From Fimenecus sp963590415 (GTDB lineage Bacteria; Bacillota; Clostridia; Oscillospirales; Acutalibacteraceae), in assembly GCA_963590415.1 (NCBI GenBank), contig CAVAPB010000003.1, positions 38,807 to 102,806 on the forward strand: DNA of 64,000 nt, read 5' to 3'. The notes under the pieces are model-generated. The model was given only the letters and a program-made list of their open reading frames with translations. It ran no database searches and was not told the origin of the DNA. A program made the translations under genes and the position numbers. Of the stretch, positions 23,140 through 31,334 are shown in pieces (within the stretch, counting starts at the first letter, position 1; every line of letters starts with the position of its first letter).

Positions 23140-24345
23140 TCAGTTTTCGCCGACGAGCACATTATATGCTTTCTGATATTGGTCGTCGTCCTCCTGCGAG
23201 AGAAGCGCGAGCTTTTCCTCCTTGGCGGAGTCAAGCTTAACCTCATAATCGGGTACAACACCCGTGGAATTATACGAAGCGCTGACATAAGGCTTTATTT
23301 CCGCAACGGTAAGTATAATTGCTCCTCCGTCGCTTAACTGGAACGCCTTTTGCATTGTTCCGTTTCCGTTAGTGGTCGTGCCGACAATCTGCGCCTTGCC
23401 GAAGTCCCTTAAATCGCAGGCAAAAAGCTCTGCGGGACCCGAGGTCTGATTATTTACAAGCACCATCATCTGCATTGAGACGCTGTCTGCATCCGCAGTA
23501 AATGTGTCAACAACCTCTCCATCCTTATTCAAAGCCGTGGCAATGGCGCCGCTGCCCTCACTTGCCACGGGAACCAGTATGTCGAGCGTCTGCGCCGCAT
23601 AGTCGATAGTTCCGCTTGAGGTGCCTCGCAAATCAAAAATAATACTTGTTACATTTTGCTTGGAAAGCTCATTTATTGTGCCTTTAAGCTGGGACGCCGT
23701 TGTAGAATAGAAATCGGTTATTTTTACATATCCGACAGAGCCGTTGACGCTGTAATAAACAGACTGTGCACTGTAGCCCTTTACAATGCCGACCGACTGT
23801 TCAACGCCGTCGTGAACGAACCGAACCGTTACGCTTGTGAGCTTGCCGCCGGTGAGCTTATCCATAAGCTCATTGTAATTGTATGCGGTAACAGGCTCTT
23901 CGTCGATTTCGATAATCTTGTCTCCCTTTGAGATACCGCTCTGTGCCGCCGGTGAATTTTCGGAGACCTCGGCGGCGTATATCGCCGTGTCTTCCTCATT
24001 GTAATAAGCGATAATGCCTATTCCGACCTTTTCGCCGTTGAGCTCGTTTTTATAGGTATCGTACTCGGTTGCGGTAAGATACTTACTGTACTTATCGCCG
24101 AGACCTGCCGCATATCCGCCCGAAAGCTCGGAATTCAGCAGCATCTCGTTTATCGAGCCGTAATAGTTTGTCCTGACAATGTTATCGATTTCGGAGATAT
24201 ACGAATACATCTGCGCCCTGTTGGGCAAGTCCTTAATGAGGCTGTTGTAAGTTCTCATTGAAACGGACATCGTAACGGCAACGGTAATCGCAACCGCTAT
24301 AAGCGTTATCGCAAGCGAAACGCCAACCGATATTTTTTTGTTCAT
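23140..24345 (-). CDS. S41-type (CtpA-like) peptidase with altered active site
   Basis: This 401-residue protein has one N-terminal membrane anchor (about 7-29), a PDZ domain (about 105-190, with SENSPAAQSGISKGDKI) and the S41 fold. In S41 enzymes the nucleophile lies three residues before the conserved Glu and the lysine 22 after it; here these positions hold Gly303 and Asn328 (TSGPAE and TTNGNGT instead of SASASE and TFGKGT). The neighbouring Ser302 might substitute. It may be a pseudo-peptidase. It is last in ftsE-ftsX-envC-ctp, the operon controlling wall cleavage at division, and AGGTGG precedes its ATG. Likely extracellular, membrane-bound. Confidence 0.85.
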   Translation of the reverse strand: MNKKISVGVSLAITLIAVAITVAVTMSVSMRTYNSLIKDLPNRAQMYSYISEIDNIVRTNYYGSINEMLLNSELSGGYAAGLGDKYSKYLTATEYDTYKNELNGEKVGIGIIAYYNEEDTAIYAAEVSENSPAAQSGISKGDKIIEIDEEPVTAYNYNELMDKLTGGKLTSVTVRFVHDGVEQSVGIVKGYSAQSVYYSVNGSVGYVKITDFYSTTASQLKGTINELSKQNVTSIIFDLRGTSSGTIDYAAQTLDILVPVASEGSGAIATALNKDGEVVDTFTADADSVSMQMMVLVNNQTSGPAELFACDLRDFGKAQIVGTTTNGNGTMQKAFQLSDGGAIILTVAEIKPYVSASYNSTGVVPDYEVKLDSAKEEKLALLSQEDDDQYQKAYNVLVGEN

Positions 24346-24362
24346 TTACAACCACCTCTTGT

Positions 24363-25664
24363 TTAATCGGGAAGTGAGGGAATCCATACCTCGGGATTTG
24401 TTCTTGTTCCGTTTTGATATACTTCAAAGTGAAGATGTGCGCCGAACGAGTTACCCGTGTTGCCTACATAAGCGATAACCTGACCCTGCTTTACCGTCTC
24501 ACCTGCCGAAACAATCATCTTACTGCAATGGGCGTATCTTGTATAAATGCCGTTACCGTGATTGATATAGACATTATAACCCCAACTTGAATGGTATTCA
24601 GCCGAATACACAACACCGTCGGCAGCCGCTCTTATTTCTTTACCCATTGTGGAGCCTGTACCTCTTGTGCATATATCAACGCCCTTGTGTCCATTGTGTC
24701 CGTAATGCTGAGATACATATACATTACTGTACTGAAGCGGACAAATCATTCCCTTTGCGGAAACGGGATAATTACCTATCTCGGAGGTTCCGCCTCCGCC
24801 GTCAAGCGAACCGCTGCCGTTCTTATCCATTCCCTCTTGCTTTGCCGCATCGTACGCTGCCTGCTCTTTTTTAATCTTTTCCATCTGCGCCCTGTATTCG
24901 GCAGACGCCGAATCGAGATTAGAAAGAATTGAATTATAGGATTGAACCTTTTTCTCAAGCTTGGTCTGCTGTGCGTCGACCGAATTTCGTGCCGCCTGAA
25001 CCTGTGCTCTCGAATCAACGATTTTTGCCCTCTCCTCTTCAACGGCAGCCTGCTTTTCAACCTGCTCCTGCTTCTGTGAATTGAGCTGCTCGACAAGCTT
25101 GTTCGACTCATCAATCTGTGCGTCAAGCTCGGAAACCAATTCCTTGTCGTGCCTTGCAACCGAGCTTAAAAGCTCAAGCCGTGTGAGGAACGACTCAAAG
25201 TCCGACGAGCCGAGAAGAATTTCAAGCGTCGAGGTCTCACCCGCCATATATGAGGCTCTCATTCTTTCCGCAAGCAAATCGTATGTATCGGAAATTTGAG
25301 CGTTGAGCTTATCAATCTGAACATTGGTTTCGTTGATGCTCTCGTCAAGCTTTGCTATGTCGCTCTCGTACTGATTGATAACTGCGTCATAGCTTGCTAT
25401 CTGTGTGTTAAGGTCGGCTATCTGAGCGTTATAAACATCAATCTGCTCCTGTAAGGTGTCAATTTCCTCATTGAGCTCGTCAGCCGTCTTTTGATTGTCC
25501 TCTTTTTGGGCGTTATTGGCGTCGATTTTTGACTCAAGCGCGTCAATTTCAGCCTGGAAATCCCTCTCGGCATATGCGCCGAAAGATACGCTTGCAAACA
25601 CAGTGACAGCGCACAGAACAACGGATAAAATCTTAAACAAAGGTGTAAATTTAAGCTTACTCAT
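24363..25664 (-). CDS. EnvC-like M23 (LytM) peptidase with long coiled coil
   Basis: The 433-residue protein has a signal peptide (about 1-32, ending ASVSFGAYA), a long coiled coil (about 33-290) rich in Gln, Asn and Ser heptads, and a C-terminal LytM/M23 domain with HYGHNGHKGVDI and HLHFEVY, which contain the zinc ligands of the active endopeptidases, so it is probably catalytic and not only an activator. Such proteins bind the extracellular loop of FtsX through the coiled coil and cut peptidoglycan when FtsEX cycles ATP. It overlaps ftsX by 8 bases. Confidence 0.92.
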   Translation of the reverse strand: MSKLKFTPLFKILSVVLCAVTVFASVSFGAYAERDFQAEIDALESKIDANNAQKEDNQKTADELNEEIDTLQEQIDVYNAQIADLNTQIASYDAVINQYESDIAKLDESINETNVQIDKLNAQISDTYDLLAERMRASYMAGETSTLEILLGSSDFESFLTRLELLSSVARHDKELVSELDAQIDESNKLVEQLNSQKQEQVEKQAAVEEERAKIVDSRAQVQAARNSVDAQQTKLEKKVQSYNSILSNLDSASAEYRAQMEKIKKEQAAYDAAKQEGMDKNGSGSLDGGGGTSEIGNYPVSAKGMICPLQYSNVYVSQHYGHNGHKGVDICTRGTGSTMGKEIRAAADGVVYSAEYHSSWGYNVYINHGNGIYTRYAHCSKMIVSAGETVKQGQVIAYVGNTGNSFGAHLHFEVYQNGTRTNPEVWIPSLPD

Positions 25665-26571
25665 TTGTAACGATGCTCCTTTGCTCTTTAAGATACTTGC
25701 TCATGGAAACCATACTGCCGAAGCTGCCCGTAATGATTCCTATTGCAAGGAATGCCGCAAAGATATACCACACGTATGAGAGGAACGGTACAAAGCTGAA
25801 GCCGAGCAAGGTAAGTACCGATGAGAACGCATAGATAATCAACTCATACAGTCCCCAAAGCAATAAAATCGAAACAATACTCGAAATAATGCCGAGCAGA
25901 ACGCCCTCAATCATAAACGGCCACCTGATAAAGCTGTTCGTTGCACCGACAGCCTTCATGATGTTTATTTCGAGCTTTCGTGAGAACATTGTAATTCGTA
26001 TTGTATTTGAAATAATAAACAGTGCTACAAGGAACAGCATAAGCACCAAGCCGGCGCTGACAATTGTTACCGCACGGCGTATCGACACAAGCTTTGTGGC
26101 AAGATCGCTGTTTTCACGCACACTGTAAACATTGTCGAGTGCCTTTATGGCCGTAACCGTTTCGGAAAATTTTGAAAGGTCCTGTACGGTAACCTTGTAT
26201 GCGTCAGGCAAAGGACTTGTTTCAAAGCCGTCAAACAGAGCGGAATCACCGCCCATAAGCTCTACCTGATGCTGAAAAGCGTCCTCCTTGGGAACAAACT
26301 CGCAGCTCGCAACATTATCCATACTTTCTATAGAAAGCTTCAACTGAGATGTAGCAAGGTCGTCCGCTTCATCCGAAACATACACCATAACGATATTCTG
26401 CGACTCAACGATATTGAGAAGAGAATTGATATTGAAATACGCCATTGCTCCGATACCGATGATTATAAGGCAAGCCATAAGCACCGCAACGGAAGCGAGC
26501 GACATCATTCTGTTCACCCAGACGTTTCTGAAACCCTCACGGGTCAGATATTTCAGTGATGAGCCTTTCAT
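25657..26571 (-). CDS. ftsX: Cell-division ABC transporter-like permease FtsX
   Basis: It is 304 residues with four membrane segments: one near 25-45, then three in the C-terminal half (about 170-195, 215-245 and 265-285). A large extracellular loop (about 50-165) separates the first from the rest, as in FtsX. FtsX does not transport; it passes ATP-driven motion from FtsE to wall hydrolases. It starts within the ftsE stop (ATGA overlap) and overlaps envC, so the operon is translationally coupled. Confidence 0.95.
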   Translation of the reverse strand: MKGSSLKYLTREGFRNVWVNRMMSLASVAVLMACLIIIGIGAMAYFNINSLLNIVESQNIVMVYVSDEADDLATSQLKLSIESMDNVASCEFVPKEDAFQHQVELMGGDSALFDGFETSPLPDAYKVTVQDLSKFSETVTAIKALDNVYSVRENSDLATKLVSIRRAVTIVSAGLVLMLFLVALFIISNTIRITMFSRKLEINIMKAVGATNSFIRWPFMIEGVLLGIISSIVSILLLWGLYELIIYAFSSVLTLLGFSFVPFLSYVWYIFAAFLAIGIITGSFGSMVSMSKYLKEQRSIVTNE

Positions 26572-27545
26572 TTATCTTCACCTCCTGCTTTGTCGGTAAG
26601 GGTGTCAAGATAAATCGAATAATCTATATCATCCTCCGCCGTGTCGTCCTCGACATCAACGCCGTAATTTGAAATGAAATCCTCAAGCTCGCTGTCCGCC
26701 ATAGGCTGCACATAATATGAGCTCAGCTTATTTTCGTCAACCTTAATATCCGTGTTTACAACTTCTTCAACAAACTTTTTCTTATCCTCTTCGGAAACCT
26801 CTGCGGGAAGCTCTTCGACACGCTTAATCTCCGACGGATGCTCCGCCTCGTATTTCGAATAATCCTCGGGCAGCTTGTCCGTATCGCTTGTGTCAGATAC
26901 GACATAGCCCTGGTCAATGGTAATTACCCTGTGATGGAAATGGCGGACAAGATTGTGCTCGTGCGTAACCATAACAATGGTTGTGCCGCTTGCATTTATG
27001 TGATTAAGCAAATCGACAATTTCATAGGACATCTCGGGGTCTATGTTACCCGTGGGCTCGTCGGCTATAATAAGCCCCGCATTGTTTACAAGAGCCCTTG
27101 CAAGCGCAACCCTCTGCTGCTCGCCGCCCGAAAGCTGGTTCGGCTTCTGGCGCGCCTTTGAGGAAAGACCGACAAGGCTTAAAATGTAAGGGACTCTCTT
27201 TCTTATCTCCTTTTCCTTTGCTCCGATAACACGCATAGCAAACGCAACATTGTCATAAACAGTCATCGTGGGGATAAGTCGGAAGTCCTGAAAGACGATG
27301 CCGAGCGTTCTTCTGAACATCGGAATCTGCTTTTTCTTCAATTTATTGAGATTAAATCCGTTTATAATAACAGTACCCTTATTTGGCACCTGTTCACGCA
27401 TCATAATTTTGAGGAATGTACTTTTGCCTGCACCGGAAGCGCCGACTATAAATACGAACTCGCCGTCTTCAATGCGAAGGCTGACATTTTTTAACGCTTC
27501 CGTACCGTTGTCATAGGTTTTGGAAACGTTATCGAACTCTATCAC
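26568..27545 (-). CDS. ftsE: Cell-division ATPase FtsE with C-terminal extension
   Basis: This ABC ATPase has Walker A GASGAGKST, Q-loop VFQDFRLIP, signature LSGGEQQR and Walker B LIIADEPTGNID in the first 215 residues. At 325 residues it is about 100 longer than usual: the added tail (about 226-325) is acidic, rich in Glu, Asp and Lys, and not recognised. The start is GTG at 27545 with GAGAGG upstream; the longer frame would add a hydrophobic, unlikely N-terminus. It is the first gene of the operon driving septal wall hydrolysis. Confidence 0.95.
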   Translation of the reverse strand: MIEFDNVSKTYDNGTEALKNVSLRIEDGEFVFIVGASGAGKSTFLKIMMREQVPNKGTVIINGFNLNKLKKKQIPMFRRTLGIVFQDFRLIPTMTVYDNVAFAMRVIGAKEKEIRKRVPYILSLVGLSSKARQKPNQLSGGEQQRVALARALVNNAGLIIADEPTGNIDPEMSYEIVDLLNHINASGTTIVMVTHEHNLVRHFHHRVITIDQGYVVSDTSDTDKLPEDYSKYEAEHPSEIKRVEELPAEVSEEDKKKFVEEVVNTDIKVDENKLSSYYVQPMADSELEDFISNYGVDVEDDTAEDDIDYSIYLDTLTDKAGGEDK

Positions 27546-27578
27546 ATTAACGACCTCTCTTTCGTTATAATAAAAATA

Positions 27579-27619
27579 AAAGACAGTACCGAGCAATAAG
27601 CGCCCAATATACTGTCTTT
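27579..27619 (-). terminator. Terminator after the PucR-like gene
   Basis: AAAGACAGTA and TACTGTCTTT pair perfectly around a 21-base loop and are followed on the minus strand by TATTTTTATTATAA. It lies about 140 bases after the regulator gene. A minus-strand TATAAT (27621-27626) just before it would start ftsE transcripts inside the stem, so they would escape it. Confidence 0.65.
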
Positions 27620-27620
27620 A

Positions 27621-27626
27621 ATTATA
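27621..27626 (-). promoter_or_regulatory. Likely -10 box of the ftsE operon
   Basis: A perfect minus-strand TATAAT, about 75 bases before the ftsE start; no convincing -35 box is found 16-18 bases upstream (GTTCCA at 17). The remainder of the gap to the PucR-like gene shows only AT-rich sequence. Confidence 0.45.
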
Positions 27627-27757
27627 CCATAAATATAGCAGGATGGAACGGAATTTAATAAAAATTAACAATATTTCGTAAATTTACACAAAAACATATA
27701 AAATAAATATGCAAGATACCCAATATATTGTCGTTATCTGCCGACAGAATACATCAA

Positions 27758-28846
27758 TTAGTATTTTATCGGATTTGAATCAAGATATTTCTTAACCATA
27801 AGAGCTACCTTGAAAACAATGGCGTCGTCAAATTCACGAAGGTCGAGACCCGTAAGCTTTTTAATCTTTTCAAGACGGTAAACAAGAGTGTTTCTGTGTA
27901 CAAAAAGCTTTCTTGATGTCTCGGAAACATTAAGATTGTTCTCAAAAAACTTTTGAATTGTGAAAAGAGTTTCCTGATCGAGGCTTTCGATAGAGCCGCG
28001 CTTAAACACCTCGCGCAGGAACATAACGCAAAGCGTTGTCGGAAGCTGATAAATAAGCCTTGCAATGCCGAGATTGTCATAGCTGACAATGGACTTTTCG
28101 GTGTCGAAAACCTTTCCGACCTCAAGAGACACCTGAGCCTCCCTGAAAGAACGGGCAAGGTCCTTAATGCTCTCAACCGTTGTGCCGATGCCGACAAGCA
28201 CGTGCGAGTAAAACTCTGCTCCGAGGCTGTCGATAACAGAACGGGCAAGCTTTTCAAGGTCCTTCGTTTCGATTGTGGGGCTTACCTCTTTGATAAGGGC
28301 GATGTCGGTTTCGTTTACATCAACGACAAAGTCCTTCGACTTGTCCGGGAAAAGACCCTGAATGACATCAAATACGGAAATATCTATTTTATCAACAATT
28401 CTGATAAGGAAAACCGTTCTTGACACATCGCTGTTAAATCTGAGCTCACGGGCTTTGAGATAAATATCGCCGGGAAGAATATTGTCAAGGATGACATTTT
28501 TAATGAAATTTCCCCTGTCATATTTTTCGTCGTAATATTGCTTGATGCTTGAAAGAGATATAGCAAGAAGAGAAGCATAATTCTCGGCAAGCTGATCATC
28601 CCCCGAAACAAAAACCGCATAGTCGGCATGCATATGTGTTCCGAAAGATTTATATGTGTATCCGTCAATTATTACGCTTTCCGACAAAGCGGAAAAAACA
28701 GTTGACACCTCGGACGAAATGACCTCGCCGATTTTTCCGAGCTCGCTGCACGAAATGACGGTTCCCGATTCATCGACAACTCCTATAACCCTGTCAATTG
28801 AATCTGTCATTTGATGAACGATACCCTGAAACAGTCTGTTTGACAT
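27758..28846 (-). CDS. PucR/CdaR-family transcriptional regulator
   Basis: This 362-residue protein ends in a PucR-type helix-turn-helix (about 305-355): FFENNLNVSETSRKLFVHRN, TLVYRLEKI and LREFDDAIVFKVAL. The middle (about 120-290) fits a GGDEF-like fold of the CdaR type, and the N-terminus a sensor region. Family members control sugar-diacid, purine or amino-acid genes and often their own. The start is the ATG at 28846, behind GGAGG. Its upstream region carries three TTACACA elements that could be its operators. No obvious target operon lies next to it apart from ftsE. Confidence 0.85.
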   Translation of the reverse strand: MSNRLFQGIVHQMTDSIDRVIGVVDESGTVISCSELGKIGEVISSEVSTVFSALSESVIIDGYTYKSFGTHMHADYAVFVSGDDQLAENYASLLAISLSSIKQYYDEKYDRGNFIKNVILDNILPGDIYLKARELRFNSDVSRTVFLIRIVDKIDISVFDVIQGLFPDKSKDFVVDVNETDIALIKEVSPTIETKDLEKLARSVIDSLGAEFYSHVLVGIGTTVESIKDLARSFREAQVSLEVGKVFDTEKSIVSYDNLGIARLIYQLPTTLCVMFLREVFKRGSIESLDQETLFTIQKFFENNLNVSETSRKLFVHRNTLVYRLEKIKKLTGLDLREFDDAIVFKVALMVKKYLDSNPIKY

Positions 28847-28893
28847 AATAAGCCTCCGTATATGCAATTTAACCAACTGATTTATTATATATT

Positions 28894-28986
28894 TTACACA
28901 ATGTTACACAAAAATGCAAGAAATTTTTTTGCATTTTTCAAAATCTGTTTGCATTTTGACCAAAAACGAGTCGAAATTTTGTGTAA
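28894..28986 (-). promoter_or_regulatory. Repeated TTACACA and TTTGCATTTT elements before the PucR-like gene
   Basis: TTACACA occurs at 28894-28900 and 28904-28910 (one helical turn apart), and inverted as TTTTGTGTAA at 28977-28986. Between them TTTGCATTTT occurs twice about 21 bases apart. Such phased repeats suggest binding sites for a regulator, perhaps the product of the adjacent gene. Confidence 0.4.
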
Positions 28987-29057
28987 TAAGTTCATTCTTT
29001 CCATATTTTCAGACTGATTTTACTTATGTTTTATTGGTCAAAATGCCGATATTTTTT

Positions 29058-29432
29058 TCACGGTAAGCACTTTGAGCAGGAAGTGTAGCCTATTAAATAA
29101 TATTCGTCAATGTTGTCGGTAACGATTGTCTGCTTGTTTTTAGGGTCGGCGTTAGCGGCATATTGGCAATCCGGCTTGTGAATTTTACAGCTTTTTGTGT
29201 TGAGAATATATGTATCTCCCTTCACGGTAACATTTGCGGTGTCGGTAACGGATGCGGTTTCGTACTCACGAGAGTCCACCCAAGAAAAGGACGGCTGCGA
29301 GTCCGCGGCAACGGTATAATCGCCGAGCATTTTATAAAGCTTTATCTGATAAAGCATACCGCACACGCTTACAAACGCAAGTATCATGCAAATTACGGCA
29401 ATTACCTTTCTGTTGTCAATACTTCCGCTCAT
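29058..29432 (-). CDS. Membrane-anchored protein with Cys/His C-terminal module
   Basis: The 124-residue protein has one N-terminal membrane segment (about 10-30), a short linker and a C-terminal module of the form YILNTKSCKIHKPDCQYA...CSKCLP. This H-x-x-x-C...C-x-x-C pattern resembles the Ada-like zinc-binding module found at the ends of surface nucleases and other clostridial exported proteins. The start is the ATG at 29432, behind AGAGGTGAG and 4 bases after the preceding gene. It is a shorter relative of that neighbour, so the pair probably arose by duplication. Function unknown; metal binding is likely. Confidence 0.65.
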   Translation of the reverse strand: MSGSIDNRKVIAVICMILAFVSVCGMLYQIKLYKMLGDYTVAADSQPSFSWVDSREYETASVTDTANVTVKGDTYILNTKSCKIHKPDCQYAANADPKNKQTIVTDNIDEYYLIGYTSCSKCLP

Positions 29433-29436
29433 ACTC

Positions 29437-29934
29437 TCACCTCTTGCAGCCCTTGCAGCGACTGCACATTGCATATCCCTCGTCAAGATAAGCTTGAAGC
29501 TCGTCCGAGGATATAACAGTCTTGTTTTCTTCTTTCATATTACCGGCATAAGAGCAAGTTGAGCTGTGTATCTTCTTTGAATTTGTGTTGACAACCAGCG
29601 TCGAATCAAGCTCTGTTGAAGCGACCGTCGTTTCGGTTTTGGGCTTTACCGTTGTTTTTTCCGTTGCTTTTTCGGTTGTCTCACGCTTTGTTTTCTCGAT
29701 TGTAAGTGCCTGCGAGGTCTCAGTAACGGCTTCTGAAATTTCCCTTGTCTCGTGCGGAGCCAAAGTAACATTGTTTCTTGCGGTAAACAGCTCTGTGCTC
29801 GGAGCTAGCGAAGCCGCGGCAACGGCAATGCGGTTTTTCATTTCAATTTGCAATTTCAGCGTTACAAAAAGACTTATTCCGACAATAAAGAGCGCAACGA
29901 ATATGCAGCAGTCATAAAACTTAGACTTCTTCAT
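29437..29934 (-). CDS. Membrane-anchored Thr-rich protein with Cys/His C-terminal module
   Basis: This protein of about 165 residues has an N-terminal membrane segment (about 8-28), a long Thr/Glu-rich linker (about 60-115) as in wall-spanning proteins, and the same C-terminal module as its neighbour: VVNTNSKKIHSSTCSYA and then CSRCKGC. The ATG at 29934 is chosen; a GTG nine bases earlier is also possible. Together with the next gene it forms a two-gene unit. The role is unknown; extracellular metal or nucleic-acid binding is a guess from the module. Confidence 0.65.
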   Translation of the reverse strand: MKKSKFYDCCIFVALFIVGISLFVTLKLQIEMKNRIAVAAASLAPSTELFTARNNVTLAPHETREISEAVTETSQALTIEKTKRETTEKATEKTTVKPKTETTVASTELDSTLVVNTNSKKIHSSTCSYAGNMKEENKTVISSDELQAYLDEGYAMCSRCKGCKR

Positions 29935-30003
29935 ATCCGTCACGCCCCCATAATCATTATATAATAATAAAATTATAGCAAGTATTTTCGTTTTGTAAAT
30001 ATT

Positions 30004-30564
30004 TTATCCTATATTTATAATGTTTGCATTCAACAAAATTGCGTCCTCTTTTTCGTGCGTAACTGCCAAAAAACGCCTTTTTTCGCTCTCTTTGAGAATT
30101 AAGGAAATTATTTTTCTTTTCAAATCGGCGTCAAGTCCCTTGAACGGCTCATCGAGAATAACAAGCTCACTGTTATACGCAAGCGCTCTCGCAAGAGCCA
30201 CCCTGCGCTTCATGCCGCCCGAAAGCCGTAAAACGGGAGTATCCTTTTCATCGCCCAAAAACACGCTGTCAAGGTATCGGTCGGCAGTCAAGGCGTCGCT
30301 TACATACGCAACATTTTCCCTTGCCGTAAACCACGGCAGAAGTCTGTCCTCCTGAAACATAAACGAAACCGCTTCGGGCACTCCCGAAATCTCGCCGGAG
30401 TCGGGCCTTTCAAGCCCTGCAATCATTCTGACAAGCGTTGTTTTTCCCGCTCCCGACTCGCCCATTATTACCGTGGGTCTGTCCAAATCAATTTCGCTGC
30501 TGAAGCCGTCAAACACAATTTTATCGCCGTATGTCTTTTTTATATTTTTCAATGTAACGGTCAT
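30004..30564 (-). CDS. ABC importer ATPase (SsuB/TauB-like, short)
   Basis: Walker A GESGAGKT, Q-loop FMFQEDRLLPW, signature LRLSGGMKRR and Walker B LVILDEPFKG mark a nitrate/sulfonate/taurine-type ABC ATPase. At 186 residues it is about 60 shorter than normal, lacking the C-terminal part after the H-loop (VTHEKEDA), and so may be a minimal form. It starts within the permease stop (ATGA overlap). It completes the binding protein-permease-ATPase importer; the substrate is not clear. Confidence 0.88.
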   Translation of the reverse strand: MTVTLKNIKKTYGDKIVFDGFSSEIDLDRPTVIMGESGAGKTTLVRMIAGLERPDSGEISGVPEAVSFMFQEDRLLPWFTARENVAYVSDALTADRYLDSVFLGDEKDTPVLRLSGGMKRRVALARALAYNSELVILDEPFKGLDADLKRKIISLILKESEKRRFLAVTHEKEDAILLNANIINIG

Positions 30565-31334
30565 TTTATCTCACCGCCCGAAAATTTATTGAAAAGCCGC
30601 CGAAGAAGATAAACCGCCGCCTTTTCAAGCAACATACTCATAATTATAATTACCGCCGTCCACGCAAACAAATCCGTTGTTTCAAGGTAGACCTTTGAGT
30701 TGTAAAGCTCCGAGCCTATCGTGTTGACGGGAGTGCTCAAAACCTCCGCCGCAACGCCCGACTTCCACGCAAAGCCAAGACCCGTTGTTACGGAGTTATA
30801 TATTTCAGGCATAACCGACGGCAAATATATTTTTGATATGATTTTTCTTTTCGGAACCCTATAAGTCCTTGCCATTTCAAGCAGTGAACCGTCCGTGGAA
30901 TTTATACCAGTTGAAATATTCGACCAGACTATAGGCATTACCATTAAGAACGAGGTGAACACAGGTACATTCTTTTTAGTCATCCACACAAGCGCAAGGA
31001 TAATAAACGACGCTACGGGGGTTGAACGCACGACATTCATAAAGGGCTTGAATACCGCACGCAGAAATTCCGATTTTGAGGTAAGCACCGCAAGCGCCGT
31101 TCCCGCAAGCAATGCGGACAGATAGCCCTTCAATATTGCCCAAAGCGAATTTACAGCCTTGATATAAAGCTGTTTCTCGCCGAGCATTTCAAGAAGCCTT
31201 AAAAGCACCTTTAAGGGAGAGGCAATAAGCACATCCCTGTTAACCGCAAAATATAACGCTGTCCACACTCCGAGCCATATGAGAGCGGATGCCGCCCCCA
31301 TAAGAACCCGTTTAATAGCTTTTTTATTTTGCAT
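30561..31334 (-). CDS. ABC importer permease (SsuC-like)
   Basis: It has about six membrane segments and the EAA-like loop (LEMARTYRVPKRKIISKIYLP, about 155-175) of BPD-type permeases. It is closest in pattern to SsuC/TauC/NrtB. The ATG at 31334 overlaps the binding-protein stop by 11 bases; an alternative ATG lies 15 bases earlier. It forms the channel with the ATPase and receives substrate from the lipoprotein. Confidence 0.88.
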   Translation of the reverse strand: MQNKKAIKRVLMGAASALIWLGVWTALYFAVNRDVLIASPLKVLLRLLEMLGEKQLYIKAVNSLWAILKGYLSALLAGTALAVLTSKSEFLRAVFKPFMNVVRSTPVASFIILALVWMTKKNVPVFTSFLMVMPIVWSNISTGINSTDGSLLEMARTYRVPKRKIISKIYLPSVMPEIYNSVTTGLGFAWKSGVAAEVLSTPVNTIGSELYNSKVYLETTDLFAWTAVIIIMSMLLEKAAVYLLRRLFNKFSGGEIK

